A DNA stretch of 64,000 nucleotides from Ipomoea triloba (lineage: Eukaryota > Streptophyta > Magnoliopsida > Solanales > Convolvulaceae). The DNA is taken from the NCBI RefSeq assembly GCF_003576645.1, contig NC_044916.1, positions 7,075,002-7,139,001 on the forward strand, read 5' to 3'. The notes under the pieces are model-generated. The model was given only the letters and a program-made list of their open reading frames with translations, did no database searches and was not told where the DNA came from. Below, one piece after another: positions 1-11,473 of this stretch; within the stretch, counting starts at the first letter, position 1, and the number at the start of each line of letters is the position of its first letter. A program made the position numbers and the translations under genes.

Positions 1-170
1 TTTTTTTTTTTTTTTTTTGAATACTATTGACCCTGTTACATGTAGTATCTGTCCATATACTTTCTCAACCTACTGAAGCCCAACAATAAAGTCAACATTG
101 CCCCCACTGAGGCTCGAACCCATAACCTCCCACTTGGGCAATCAAATTTCAAATTTGTAAGTGATACTTC
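1..170 (-). repeat. SINE-like retroposon, minus strand
   Basis: A T-run at the left edge reads as a poly(A) tail on the minus strand. Further in, the minus strand carries GGGTTCGAGCC, which resembles a pol III box B. The stretch after the T-run (gaatac..attgaccctg..tgtagtatctgt) recurs near 25757 and 23625, so this is a dispersed family. The left end may be cut by the window. Confidence 0.5.
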
Positions 171-1690
171 TTAAATTCAAATTTCAACCAAACAATTGTT
201 TGGGCAATCACTAATTGGCAATTTATATCAGGGTACACCTAGCATTATGGATCGAAACGATCAAATACAAAATATATATACTGAATGTTCACAATTTAAA
301 TTGTGAACATTTAGTTGTGAACATTTCGTATGTAAATTGTGTATTTTAGACTCGGGTTCACCTTGCAAGGTGGACCCGGTCCACAGAATAATTTGCTGAA
401 TTTATAATTATAAGGTACATAATTTCATAACACAAGACACATACACATGTTATATATTTACTTATTTTTTAAATCTGATTTAGGTAAATAATTTGTATTC
501 ATAAGCACAAAATTTCATAACACAAGACACATAAATTCGTAACATAAGACACAATTACTAATTTGTTTTAAGTACAGATTCATACTCTTAAGGTACATAA
601 TTTCATAACACAAGATAAACTCACAACATAAGACACATACACATTCACCAGGGTTTATAGTGCACTCACTGTGAATCCTGGTCCATGGTATAAGGATTGT
701 CAAATTATATTTTGGATGAGGATCCAACTTATAAGTTAGACCTTTGTTCATAATGTCATTTTGTAATTCACAAAAACAATGCTTTTAGTTGCACACACGC
801 ACACATATATATAGTCACAATCAGAAATGACATTGGCACTACATGTACCTAATTCGTTAACTGTAGATACATAATTTAGTAGCTACAAGTACATAATATG
901 TTAACTACATGTTTATAAAATCAATAACTTAAGTTCATAATAAAAACATACAAATTTTCAACCAAATATCTCTTAAAACTATGACATAATCATGATTAAT
1001 CAAATACTGAAATACGAATCATATACTGCTATATTTTAGATGAAAAAATTTGGTCCCTATAGCATGATCCTATAAAAATTAAAAACTAAAAATATCACAT
1101 GTTAGTGCTCATACCCTTGCTTCTCTGGCATGGGGTCATTCTGATATTTTGTACTGGATTCTGTCCCTCCTAACTCTATTTCTGCGTTTCTGCATTAATA
1201 TATGCTGGTTTTTGCTTTCAAAAAAAATATCACATACTAAAATACCGCAAAAACCATGAGATTCATAACAAGTATAAATTATGGAAATTTTGACAAATTA
1301 CAATTAGGTCTAAAAATTATTATAATTATATTTATAACACATAATTCAAGTTTGGGTCGGATACAACTTTAACACATAGTATATTAACCAGTTTATGTTA
1401 GAATATATCATAATTTATTTGAAGTTGGGGCTAAAGTTTGAATAATTTCAACAAGACCAACTGCTTACAGTACAAACTGTCAGCTGATTTAAATATGATG
1501 CTGGGTAGTCAGCAATACTAACCATCCCAGCTAATCTTATCACATACATTTCATTCATTCATTATATCTGCTTCTGATCTCTGTTTCCAACTTTTTATGC
1601 CCTTTTACATTTACTTGCTATATTTCTTCACAGCCCACAAAAAGATGGAATCTTCTTGATGCACAATGTCTGATGCTTTGCTGCTGAACA
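171..1690. other. AT-rich intergenic DNA with a palindromic MITE remnant
   Basis: No coding region is supported here. Positions about 245-385 hold a self-complementary stretch (TTCACAATTTAAATTGTGAA) followed by a short GC-richer part ending in tggacccggtcca. A related copy lies at about 57790-57955. The last few hundred bases presumably contain the MSL promoter and 5' UTR, but I see no clear TATA box. Confidence 0.5.
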
Positions 1691-1998
1691 TTTAAGGTTT
1701 GGGTTTAAGATCGAATCTTCTGCATTTTTTGTCTCTTAGTGTTAGTATTATATTAATTAGATATGTTATGCATAGTCAAACATGTTTGATTTTTCTAGTT
1801 TTTCAGTTGTTTCTGAATGTGTACAAGAAAATGTGTATAGGAAAGACAATTTCTTTGAAACCCTTTTTTATTAGCTTTAAATTTTACATGCTGATGAGGG
1901 GAGGGGGAAAAGGGGAGGGCTTTTATATATATTCCCATGTTTTTGCTAATTTCTTTTCTTGTGTTTTTGGGTTAGTTATTTGATGTGGTGTGATTGCA

Positions 1999-4900
1999 AT
2001 GGATAGTAGTGGAGAATTCAAGAAATCCTGTGAGGTGGCTGTTCTGATCCATGGGGATGATAAAGATTCAAGAAATAATCCTCATGAACTGCATCTTCCA
2101 GATGGTTCTAGGGATAAAAAAGGCACACCTTTGCCTAATTCACCACAGAGAGTATCACTTGATTCATCTTTTGATTCTCAGAAGGGGGTCCCTGTGAGTG
2201 GTCCCTCTCCTGAGATGGGTAGCCACAATAAGCCTCCTAGAATCCCAGGAACTGACACTCTCACTAGGCGAAAGTCATTCTCAAAGTCGGTTTACTCGAG
2301 ATCCAAATCGAGGTTTGGTGAGCAATCTGTGCCTATTGATCCTAGTATGTTTGAGGAAAACTATGACCATGATGTGAATTCACCGTGGAGATCAAATGCA
2401 TCTAGTCGTGCTTCGCCCAAGGCTAATGTGGGCCAAAATGCTCCCGGGGTTACACAGAAAGAATTCGCGAGGACAGTTTCTGTGTCTGTGATGCAGAAGA
2501 CGCCAGTGATGGCATCACCGGGGCGTTTTGGCGGGGTTGATGAACACGAGGCAATATATAACAAAGTGAACATAAGGAAAAAATTGAGGCTTAGGAAAGT
2601 GAAACTGAAAGTTCTGATGGATTGGCTGGTGTTTCTCGGCCTTTTGGGGTTCCTAATAGCCTGCTTGACCACTGAAAAGCTGCAGAATTTGAAGATTTGG
2701 GAGTTGGAGATCTGGAAATGGGTCGTGCTCGTTATGGTGATAATCAGCGGGATGTTGGTGTCAAAATGGCTCATACATTTCATTGCCTTATTGATCGAGC
2801 TCAACTTTTTGTTGAAAAAAAAGGTTCTGTACTTCGTGTATGGCTTGAAGAAGATTGTCCAGGTTTTCATTTGGTTGAGTTGGGTTCTGGTCACTTGGGT
2901 GTTGCTATTCACCACTGGGGTTAGAAGAACACATCTCGCAAACAAAATTTTGGATTACATTACTTGGACTATTGTTTCTTTGCTCATCGGCGCATTTTTG
3001 TGGCTCCTCAAGACATTGCTGCTTAAGATTCTTGCAGCCTCCTTTCATGTGAACACATTCTTTGACAGAATTCAGGAATCTCTGTTTCATCAGTACATTC
3101 TACTCACGCTGTCGGGGCTGCCCGTTATGGAGTCTGCCCAGATGGCCGGGGGAGGAGCAAATAGTACCACTGCTCAGCTTAGCTTCGACAAACCAAAGAA
3201 GGGAAGAGGGAAGGAAAAGAAGCAGAAAGAGGTGGTTGATATGAATAAGCTGCATCAGATGAAGAGGGATAAGGTCTCGGCTTGGACCATGAAAATGCTC
3301 GTTGATGTCATATCCAATTCGGGGTTGTGCACTCTCTCTGGTGCGTTCGATGAAAGTGCTTTTGATGGAGAGAATGACCAAGCAGATAAGCAGATTACTA
3401 ATGAGGAGGAAGCCATTGCTGCTGCCTATCACATCTTCAGGAACGTTGCTCGCTACCCTAACGCCACGTAATTCTGCCTTCCATTTTCAGAGATTTCCTT
3501 GAGCTAGCTTATGCTTCTATGTTTCCTTATACCACAGGACTATTAGTAGCAAATGTGTAACTTTATTTAATCGCCTGATACCTCTTGTTAGGATCAAACG
3601 CTTACCACTGCGCCAGGCCAAAAGCTATAGCTAGAGTGAAGGCGCAACTTTATTTCCTTATATGTGAGGCAAGGTGCTGGACTTGGCCCTACAGGCCTCT
3701 GCCCAACAATCCCTAGCCACCTGGTGTTGGACTTGGCCCTTCACTGGCCTCCGTCCAACAAAACCTTTCTTTCGATTATCTTTCTTTATTTGCATCATAA
3801 TTTGCAGTCTTTTTTCTTGTGAAGGTATATTGATGAGTATGACCTGATGAGATTCATGATCAAAGAAGAGGTGGATCTGGTTTTCCAAATGATAGATGTG
3901 GCTGACACTGGACAAATCCACAGAAAAGCTTTGATGGAATGGGTGGTATTATGAAATTCTTATTTCCATGGAATACAATATGAAATAAAGTTATAAAGGA
4001 TATGTTGCTAAATGACAAATAAGACTTGTTTCTTTGACATCTTTCTTTTCACAATGTGGTCCTCAAGAACCACTAGTCTTGCTTTGGCTAGTTTTAGGCC
4101 AAGACCTTCCAGAAGAAGTCAGAGCTGATAGTTGGACTGCAAATTTATGTTTATATATTATATGCTCGACAGAATTGACTGTTCAGCAAAAGCTTTATTT
4201 CTCAGTGTTGGTGTACTTGGTACATGCAGGTTAAGGTTTACAATGGCCGCAAAGCGCTGTCACACGCCCTGAATGACACAAAGACTGCTGTAAGGCAATT
4301 GAACAAGCTCGTCACGGTTGTTCTTATAGTTATAATAATCATAATTTGGCTTCTATTGATCGGAATAGCTACCACGAAAGTCCTCGTCTTCCTGTCATCA
4401 CAACTCGTAGTTGCAGCTTTTATGTTTGGTAACACTTGCAAGGTGATATTTGAGGCCATCGTGTTCGTATTTGTGATGCACCCTTTTGATGTTGGCGACC
4501 GCTGTGTGATCGATGGCATTCAGGTAAAGAGATGGCAATGAACTATTTCTGGTTTTCCTCGAGTAATCCATATCATATATATATCTTGAAATTAATTGCA
4601 GATGACAGTTGAAGAGATGAATATCTTGAACACAGTGTTCTTGAGATATGACAATGAGAAAATATACTATCCAAATACAGTTCTGGCCACTAGGCCTATC
4701 AGCAATTTCTACAGAAGCCCTGATATGAGTGATTGCTTCGAGTTCAGCCTCGATTTCAGGACACCATTGGAGAAGATAGGAGCTTTAAAAGAAAGAGTAA
4801 AGATGTAAGTTCAATATATATATAATCTTCATATCCATAACCATTCCACTATGTACTTATATTCTGTCTATCTTATTGCCTGTTTCAGATACTTAGAGAA

Positions 4901-5147
4901 AAGCTCCCATTGGCATTTCAATCACAATATGGTCGTGAAGGAGATCGAAAATATGAATAAGATAAAGATGGCACTGTTTTTCAATCACACAATGAACTTC
5001 CAAGACATCGCAGAGAAGAACCGGAGGAGAACTGAACTGATCTTGGAGATGAAGAAAACTTTTGAGGATTTAGATCTGCGATATGATCTTCTCCCTCAAG
5101 AAGTTCATCTCGTCGAGTCAAGGGCAGCAGCTTTGGGCAGTAAATGA
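1999..5147 (+). CDS. MSL10: MscS-like mechanosensitive ion channel, MSL10 type
   Basis: Five exons: 1999-3467, 3825-3945, 4230-4523, 4602-4804 and 4889-5147. All junctions are GT-AG and phases agree, giving about 781 residues (Arabidopsis MSL10 is about 730). The family forms tension-gated channels in the plasma membrane. The N-terminus (about 200 residues) is long, soluble and Ser/Pro-rich. Four hydrophobic segments follow at about residues 207-345, then a charged cytosolic loop. Two more follow at about 554-610, and the last runs into the conserved MHPFDVGDR pore-domain motif and a soluble MscS beta domain. The C-terminal part (KEIENMNK, LLPQEVHL) matches the MSL9/MSL10 clade. I chose ATG 1999 because the codon nine bases upstream in the open frame is GTG. 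Intron 1 carries repeat sequence. MSL9 cannot be excluded; the family is certain. Confidence 0.93.
3590..3775 (-). repeat. SINE-like insertion in MSL intron 1
   Basis: The minus strand reads tggcgcagtggtaagcg, a good pol III box A, and then GGATCAAACG-type sequence in reverse. Downstream are two copies of a ggacttggccct motif. It lies wholly inside the intron and does not disturb splice sites. Confidence 0.35.
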
Positions 5148-6140
5148 CTACCTAGCTCTTTCGGTTCGCCTTTGATTTGATCTCTGGTATGTCTATATAT
5201 GATTCTGCATTCAAGTATTGAATTGAATGTAAATATCATCCTGGCCTCAGAAATCTTGCATGAACTTGTTACCAAAGTGTGGCATCTTCTTTCGGGTTTT
5301 ACGACATGGATCTACTCAAAATCCTTGTATCTCCCTCCAAGTCTATAAGCTATATATGTTAGAATGCTGCAACAGAAACAGGCCAGGGCACACAACACCT
5401 TCAGGTTTCCTTGCTTCAAATGGCCACTGAATTTTAGAAGAAGAGCAGAATATGGTTATTCTATGTTAAGATGCAAACAAGTGTTATGGTTGGTCCATGT
5501 CAAGATGCAAACAACAAGTGTTTTGTCTTGTATCAACCATGTATCACATGTATTAGGTATTTTGTAGATATCCCCAAAAACTGGGTTTAATTTGCAGATG
5601 GAGTTAAAAGTGTGAATGTTTTTCAATAAATTGATCATCAGGCAAATAATGCTATATAATTTACATGCTTTTGATTGGGGTAAATATTAAAGTTGTAATG
5701 CCCACAACAAATGTGTTTTTACACACAATAATATATGTATAGTTCACCCATACTTCCAAGAAAATTCATATAATTTCTACAAACAAATTTGATGTTCTTT
5801 ATACAATTATTTTTATGTGAAAGTAGTTAATTGGTTTTTTATTTATTATTTAATTTTATGGGGTTAAGGAATTAGGCCTAAGGGCCAAGGAAGATTTACC
5901 AAGGTACAGGAGGGTAAAGCAAAATTGAGCTTAGGAGTTGGGAGGTAGAAATTTTGAGGTAAAAAATTCAAAATGTAAAGAGGTTGGAAGTTTGGGAGTG
6001 CAAAAGACAGAGAGGTGGGGAGTTTGGGGTACAAAACGTGGAGAACCATAGACCCTAAGGGCAGAGTGCAAAGGTCAGAGGGGAGGGGGACAAGACACTA
6101 GGGGCAAGGCCAAGGCTAAGCACCCTAACACGAATTAATT
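5148..6140. other. 3' UTR of the MSL gene and intergenic DNA
   Basis: The first few hundred bases are the likely 3' UTR. A short near-repeat (gttatggttggtccatgtcaa region, 5450-5520) is present. From about 5860 to 6120 the plus strand is purine-rich (many gggg/aagg runs). I see no gene. Confidence 0.4.
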
Positions 6141-6544
6141 TCATTTTTTTTTTTTTGAAAACAAACGGAACTGAATATATTAAGTAGAGTCTAGCTCCAA
6201 AGCATGAACAACAGAAACAAAAGGGACAACAAAAGTGTCCGCACAGTCAGACTTGGACAAGGCTTCCGGAGTTAACAGATGGGCAACCTTGTTCGCGGAC
6301 CGTTTAGCAAACAAAAAGCATATGTTGGTAAAAACATTAGCTAGTTCTCTAACATCATTTAAAATAAGATCAAACGAAGTCTGCATCTTCTGAGTATGAA
6401 TCGTCGAAATGATCTTACTGCAATCTGTCTCAATCTGCACTGGATCCGTAGTGATTTCCTTGAGCCATTTTAGAGCTTCTCTCACTCCAAGAGCCTCTGC
6501 TTCTGGTTTATACACTCCATTCCAGGGGACTTGGAGTCATTTTT
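6141..6544 (-). mobile_element. 5'-truncated LINE tail (RNase H end)
   Basis: Read on the minus strand this is about 110 codons of the RNase H domain that ends plant L1-type ORF2 proteins. It shows EAEALGVREAL, then IETDC, then a RRSAN/KRSANKVAH-like motif. The poly(A) tail appears as the T-run at 6143-6156. The motif tcattttt occurs at both ends (about 6141 and 6537) and may be the target duplication. Only the 3' end of the element was inserted, so it is inactive. The same domain ends the larger LINE at 56.6 kb, but the two are clearly diverged. Confidence 0.75.
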
Positions 6545-6803
6545 AGTTTTAGATTTATAGGTGGTTTTTTAGTTTTAGTCATTTTTATCAAAATATTCAC
6601 ATTTAATCATAGTATTATTGTGACATAATCCTTTTTTGTATTTGTCAACAAAATCGTTGAAATGTCGTTAGATACAAAGACATTTTAATTATTTTTATAC
6701 AAAGTTAGTTGATCCCACTATATTTTTATGTTTATTTTTTTGAAAAAATATGTAATGGAAGATCGAAATGCCTTTCTATTTAATGACATTAAAATTGTTT
6801 TAT

Positions 6804-7028
6804 AGAATAAGGGCCAAATTGGCCACTGAACGTAACGCGAAAGTGCAATCAGGCCACCCAACCAAAAAAACGTTCAATTACATCACTCAACAGCGCAAAT
6901 CCGTTCGATTTCACCTGCTAGCCGGTTTTAACCCCTTGTTTCCGGTTAATTGCTTACCTGGCCGATTACATGGCAATGTTTCATTGTCTTCTAATATTTT
7001 CCTTGGTCAAACCTTCCACGTGTAAGCA
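6804..7028 (+). repeat. Left terminal inverted repeat of the Mutator-like element
   Basis: Begins agaataagggccaaattgg and runs to the cacgtgtaagc region. The reverse complement of 7862-8088 matches with a few substitutions and short indels. Confidence 0.85.
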
Positions 7029-7429
7029 AAAGTGCAAAACTACATTGTGAGAGTGATTGCATTGTGAGAGCTGAGCGTCTCCAAGCTATGGAATCAATGG
7101 CGACAACTTGTGCAAAAATTCATGTTCGATTTTCGGGCTCCAAAACCAGTACCCATCAATATTCACAAAAACATGTGCAAAATCTGAGCAGAAAAAGGAA
7201 GAAGCAGCAACCATTACTAGTACTATTCTGAAGCCGGAATATACAGAAGCAAACACCCTTCTGTACACCTCCCTTCCCACCCATTTCTTGACGTTGCGGC
7301 CTCTCTGCTCTCATCGATTCCCAGTCTGGGTTCTCAATTTCCAGTCTCTGCTCTCTCGTCAACTCCATGTCTCCATGGCCGCAGGTTTGTTTTGTTGAAG
7401 AATTACTGTACAAAAACAAGGACCTTAGC

Positions 7430-7725
7430 TCAAATATCGCCGTCCTCGCCGTCTTCTTCGTGCGGCCCTTTAGGCACGGTGACCACCAGTTCGCCGTCGC
7501 GAAACGCCGCGATGGCCATCCCGGGGAGAGTCGACCCGGGGAGCCGAAACCGCCACAAGTCGAGCTCCACTAGGTCGTCCCCTCAGATTACAATCTTAGT
7601 AATGCCGGGGTAGATCTGGATGGTTTGGGCCCTGATATTATCCCCGCTAACGTCGTCGGTCGGAATGATGAAGCGGAAGAAATCGCGGGTCTCTTCAATC
7701 AAAACATCGGCGTAATTCCAAAAAT
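7430..7725 (-). pseudogene. Captured gene fragment, HSP20/alpha-crystallin-like
   Basis: On the minus strand an open frame reads through about 98 codons with one in-frame TGA (7583-7585). The second half has the pattern LPG..LPGMA.AAFRDGELVVTVPK, which resembles the end of the alpha-crystallin domain in HSP20-like chaperones. The first half (FFRFIIPTDDVSGDNI) fits the beta-strand region of the same fold. Flanking GC-rich sequence to about 7860 may belong to the same captured gene. It has no start codon of its own and is bounded by the MULE TIRs, so it is probably non-functional. The family call is by motif only. Confidence 0.5.
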
Positions 7726-7861
7726 CGCGAGACCGCCGGACAAGGACAATAGCAGAGCAACTTCATTCCCTGTCATCCTCTTGGATCTTTTAAGCGTCGG
7801 TGTAGTCACGGCCACCATGCATCCTCTCTGCACGTCGGGAAATTTGGTAGGGCTAAGTTGT

Positions 7862-8088
7862 TTTGCTTACACGTGGAAGGTTTGACCAAGGAAAATATAA
7901 GAAGACAATGAAATATTGCCATGTAATAGACTAGGTAAGCACTTAACCAGAAACAAGGGGTGAAAACCGGCTAACAGGTGAAATTGAACGGATTTGCGCT
8001 GTTGAGTGATGTAATTGAACGTTTTTTTGGTTGGGTGGCCTGATTGCACTTTCGCGTTACGTTCAGTAGCCAATTTGGCCCTTATTCC
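7862..8088 (-). repeat. Right terminal inverted repeat of the Mutator-like element
   Basis: Ends ccaatttggcccttattcc, the complement of the left end. Part of the arm carries small differences from the left copy, so the insertion is not very recent. Confidence 0.85.
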
Positions 8089-8097
8089 TTGTTTTAT

Positions 8098-8490
8098 TGA
8101 TAGAAGACAAAAAATTTTATGACACAATAACAATAGGACCAAACGTGGATGTTCTGATAAAAAATAATTAAAAGTGGACTGTCACTTATAAATCTAAGAC
8201 AAAAAATGGAATTTACTCCTAATATAATAATCATTTGCCCCTAAAGTTTAGTATAGTTGGTTCATCGTCTAACTTAAAGGTCATAACTGGAGGCAGCAGT
8301 GTGGATGTTCAAATCCCACTGAAAAAAGGCCTAAAGATGCTGAAAGATTTAGATGTGATCCATTCCGTGCACACGAAGACTAAAGTTTGACTGATAAACT
8401 GATTGTGTGACTCATGATCTCCTAAATTAAAAAACAAAAATATAATAATCACTTAATGACAAGGATATGCAATCGTTTTCCATTTTCCAC
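8098..8490. other. Intergenic DNA with SINE-like remnant
   Basis: Around 8275-8430 there is a box-B-like stretch (gttcaaatccca) followed by cgtgcacacgaagactaaagtttga, which resembles the tail of the retroposon at 9270-9425. No gene is seen. Confidence 0.35.
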
Positions 8491-8493
8491 AAA

Positions 8494-8543
8494 GGATAAC
8501 CCTATCCAGCAGAGTAGATTGCAGGGTTAAGAGGTGCCACGTG
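8494..8543 (+). promoter_or_regulatory. I-box and G-box upstream of psbX
   Basis: GGATAA (8494-8499) followed by an inverted copy (tatcc) is an I-box-like pair. CACGTG in gccacgtgggac (8538-8543) is a G-box. Both are common in promoters of light-regulated nuclear photosynthesis genes. They lie 175-225 bp before the psbX start codon. Function is inferred from motif and position. Confidence 0.55.
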
Positions 8544-8717
8544 GGACAGATCTGAGATGCCATGTCAGCAGAAAATCTCCCTCCTCCATTCTCCGCCTAT
8601 CATTACCATTTCCTTCAATTCTTCACCCCCTCCCTTTCTTCTTCTGATCTCTTTCTCCTCAGAAACCATTTTCCCCATTAGCTACATCGACAAAAAAAAA
8701 AAAATACAGACAACAAA

Positions 8718-9065
8718 ATGGCCTCAATGTCAATGGCTATGCCGATCGCAGCCAGCCAGAAGAGGGTGCAGCCGCCCGGCGCCGCAGCCTTCTTCAACCC
8801 ATTACCGGCGAGGCCCTCAAAGTCCGTCGTCTCAAGATCAAACAAGCGGCTCCAAATCTCGGCGTCTTTGAAGGAGAAGGCCATCACTGGACTCACCGCC
8901 GCCGCCTTGACTGCTTCGATGTTGGTTCCCGAGGCGGCGGAGGCGGCGGTGAGCCCGTCGCTGAAGAATTTCTTGCTGAGCATAGTTGCCGGAGGGGTTG
9001 TGGTTGCGGTTATTGTTGGGGCTGTTATTGGCGTTTCCAACTTTGACCCTGTTAAGAGAAGCTAA
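8718..9065 (+). CDS. psbX: Photosystem II subunit X, chloroplast precursor
   Basis: A single-exon gene for 115 residues. PsbX is a small one-helix subunit of the photosystem II core in the thylakoid membrane, next to cytochrome b559, and affects quinone turnover. The N-terminus (about 50 residues) is Ser/Ala/Arg-rich and lacks acidic residues, as in chloroplast transit peptides. A second hydrophobic stretch ([21 protein letters not shown]) with an Ala-x-Ala site looks like a thylakoid-transfer signal. The mature protein begins near VSPSLKNF, has one membrane helix ([20 protein letters not shown]) and ends in the conserved [11 protein letters not shown]. The ATG sits in an A-rich leader with no earlier in-frame ATG close by. 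Length and ending match the family, so the gene looks intact. Confidence 0.95.
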   Translation: MASMSMAMPIAASQKRVQPPGAAAFFNPLPARPSKSVVSRSNKRLQISASLKEKAITGLTAAALTASMLVPEAAEAAVSPSLKNFLLSIVAGGVVVAVIVGAVIGVSNFDPVKRS

Positions 9066-9269
9066 GTACTTATTACATATATATTTGCTTTAATATTAAT
9101 ATTAATGTAATGTAATGTGATGAGAAACTTTGAATCTCTGACTTCTACTCCGTTTTATTATTATTATTGTTATTAAGAATTTATTCTTAATTATGAGTGT
9201 GAATTCAAAGGAAAATTACTATCATCACGACATCACTAGCTTTCTCGTAAGCGTGATTGAATTGTTGAA

Positions 9270-9425
9270 ACCGCAATTCATCCAAATCCAATCATTGATT
9301 TGGCATGCAATGTGGGTTCGAATCCCAGCGTAAACATGAATGAGAAAAAAGTTTAGGCTTATGGAATGTATTGATTGAACCCCTGTGCACACATAAAAAT
9401 TAGGGTTTGATCAGTGGGTAGGTTA
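9270..9425 (+). repeat. SINE-like retroposon
   Basis: Contains gtgggttcgaatcccagcg, a near-perfect pol III box B. This is followed by a tail with gtgcacacataaaaattagggtttgatcagtg that recurs in altered form near 59695-59750 and 8370-8420. Confidence 0.5.
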
Positions 9426-9504
9426 CAAGTTCGTTTCTTATTGGGAGCCGTCTATTGACTTTCTTAGTTTGAATTATTCAACTATAACCCAATAATTGTC
9501 AAAA

Positions 9505-9933
9505 ACTTGTGTGAGACCGTCTCATCGTGAGACGGGTCGGGTCATGAGGTAAATGTAACACTTATACGCACAAATGTCATACTTATATGCTCAAATGTAA
9601 TACTAGGAATAAAAATTTTGTTACTTATATGGGTAAATGTAATACTTTTATGGGAAAATATAATACCTTTACATTTCGATTTAAAAGTATTACATTTTTT
9701 CCTCAAAAGTATTATATTTTCCCTTATAAGTAAGGAAAAATTGTCAACATTACTTATTATGAAAAATGTAACACTTTTTCTCTTATAAGTAACAAAATTT
9801 GTATTCCTAACTAGTATTATATTTGAGCATATAAGTATAACATTTACACATACAAGTGTGACATTTGCATGGTGCTTCGGCCAGACCCGACCCATCTCAC
9901 GAATAAGGATCCGTGAGACGGTCTCACACAAGT
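9505..9933. repeat. MITE with GTGTGAGACCGTCTCAC ends, copy 1
   Basis: Starts acttgtgtgagaccgtctca and ends tgagacggtctcacacaagt, forming a terminal inverted repeat. Both ends carry a gacccgacc-rich subterminal block. The interior is a run of near-palindromic tgtaatactttta units. A second copy in opposite orientation lies at 18959-19363. Confidence 0.75.
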
Positions 9934-9939
9934 GTGACC

Positions 9940-10320
9940 CATAATAATTTAGACAAATTTATCATTCAACTATAAATAATTTAGACAAATTTATCTATTC
10001 ATAATTTTTACTGACTAAAGTCACAAGGCAAGATTTACTCATTTCAGACTCTCCAGTAGTAAATTTGAGTTTATCTTCACTCATTTCAGCTACATATTAA
10101 ACATATCTTTAATCCTAAAAATAATTCAAAATACAAAAGTTTGTTTCTTAGCCAGAAAAAGGTGGCATGCAGAACATAGATCCATCCCAACCTGCTTTAC
10201 ATTCATCATTATCTCACTCAACAAACTACAAGTTATTAAAAAATTTCCATCCCATATATTCATAAGATCGAATGGATTTTTTTTTTTTTGAGGACTGATC
10301 GAATGGATATAAAATCCCTA
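9940..10320. other. Intergenic DNA
   Basis: AT-rich; includes a short repeat of the phrase ataaatttagacaaatttat near 9945-9995 and a T-run at 10276. No gene is seen. Confidence 0.4.
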
Positions 10321-10324
10321 GCTC

Positions 10325-10332
10325 TATATATA
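10325..10332 (+). promoter_or_regulatory. TATA box of the decayed gene at 10633
   Basis: tatatatatagg stands about 300 bp before the ATG at 10633 and is followed by a plausible 5' leader with two cctagca elements. It suggests the relic downstream once had its own promoter. Confidence 0.4.
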
Positions 10333-10458
10333 TAGGTGGGACTTGGCATAGTCACTTTCATACATTAGACCAACTACCATCAAACAGTGCCCTAATCAGC
10401 TCTCTCTCGGCTAGGAAGTAACAAAACCCTAGCAGCCTACAGAGAGGCGAGAGGAAAT

Positions 10459-10539
10459 ACACAAAAAAAAAAAACGCAAAACGCGGACTCCATCGCCGAC
10501 ACAAAAAAAAAAACGCAAAACGCCGACTCCATCGCCGAC
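10459..10539 (+). repeat. Tandem duplication of about 39 bp in the leader
   Basis: acaaaaaaaaaaaacgcaaaacgc followed by gactccatcgccgac occurs twice in a row with small differences in A-run length. Confidence 0.8.
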
Positions 10540-10632
10540 CAGATCAGGACGAAACGCAGATCAGACCATCACCAGAGTAGATCGCCAGCAACAACGCCCT
10601 CAGTTCTGTGAGTATTACATCAATAGCTCGAA

Positions 10633-11473
10633 ATGGCAGGCCAATATGTTTATTTTGCATGTTTTGAAGAACTCTATCGTATTAAATTCCCTTTGGCTTG
10701 CGAAGAAGAATCCAAGGTTGAGCTTGTATGCTCCAATCTTCCAAACTTTATGGCACTCTTCAATCAAAGATTGCTTTGAAACCCTTCCATCCCCTCCTCT
10801 CGCACCTGAATGGATTTGGCCACCTTGTTCTTAGGGGATATCTATATTTGTTCATTAGTTATCCACTGACTGTGAAGTACCCTAGGAATGTCTTTACTTT
10901 CAACTTCAGATCCTCAAAATGGGAGGAGGGGAGGTCTTTGGTAGATCAATTTGAAAAGAAACAAATTCCTCCTCCCTTTGATCACAATGGCGACATAGGG
11001 CTTTCAGATGTTTTTCCTGATAAAACTCGGATTCTGGTTGCCTTTTCTTATACTAAGCTCAATGCATATTGTGAAGATTCATGCGGACGGTGGTCTTGAG
11101 CTCATATCTTACTGGGTTATAAATGAAATTTTTTGTCTGGTAGAGAATGGGCGTGTCTTTCAAAGTGCTAGTTGATCTTGGAGGTGAGAAATTTTGTGTG
11201 GTCACCGGTTCTGATGAGATAGATGTCTTGATGTATGTGTTCCAAATTGATTTTGGACTTGAACATCACATTCAATCCTCTTCAAGTGGTGTTGGAGCCT
11301 CCTCAAGAATCCTTTACTACAAGAAATTGCAGATTGGGAGTAATATCCAATCTTTTTGTATTGCCTCTACCCCTCCACCAATTGAAGACCTAGACAGGGT
11401 GGAAAACACAAGTAAAACGGAAATGAGTGGGGATGAAACCGTGCATAAGACTAAATTCCTCCGTTCTTTATGA
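10633..11473 (+). pseudogene. Frameshifted relic of a gene of unknown family
   Basis: ATG at 10633 opens about 48 codons (MAGQYVYFACFEELYR...) ending in TGA. The protein sense then continues in a second frame (about 10760-11085, through FNFRSSKWEEGRSL and DHNGDIGLSDVFPDK). It passes through a third short segment (DGGLELISYW, about 11085-11150) and ends in another frame (KVLVDLGGEKFCVVTGSDEIDV, to 11473). The segments look like one mixed alpha/beta protein broken by at least three shifts. Unannotated introns are an alternative, but no good splice pairs fit all the joins. I do not recognise the family; a kelch-type F-box partner is possible. A TATA box and leader upstream suggest a former gene, not a random frame. 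Confidence 0.45.

Larger units (their letters stand above)
6804..8088. mobile_element. Non-autonomous Mutator-like element (Pack-MULE type)
   Basis: About 225 bp of terminal inverted repeat lies at each end. The flanks are a perfect 9-bp duplication, TTGTTTTAT, at 6795-6803 and 8089-8097. Long TIRs with a 9-bp duplication are the signature of Mutator-like elements. No transposase is present. The internal 830 bp is more GC-rich than its surroundings and contains a gene fragment on the minus strand, so the element appears to have captured host DNA. Confidence 0.85.

Noticed and set aside
2361..2945. Minus-strand frame of 194 codons inside MSL exon 1
   Set aside because: It is a shadow of the channel gene, which is supported by family match and splice structure.
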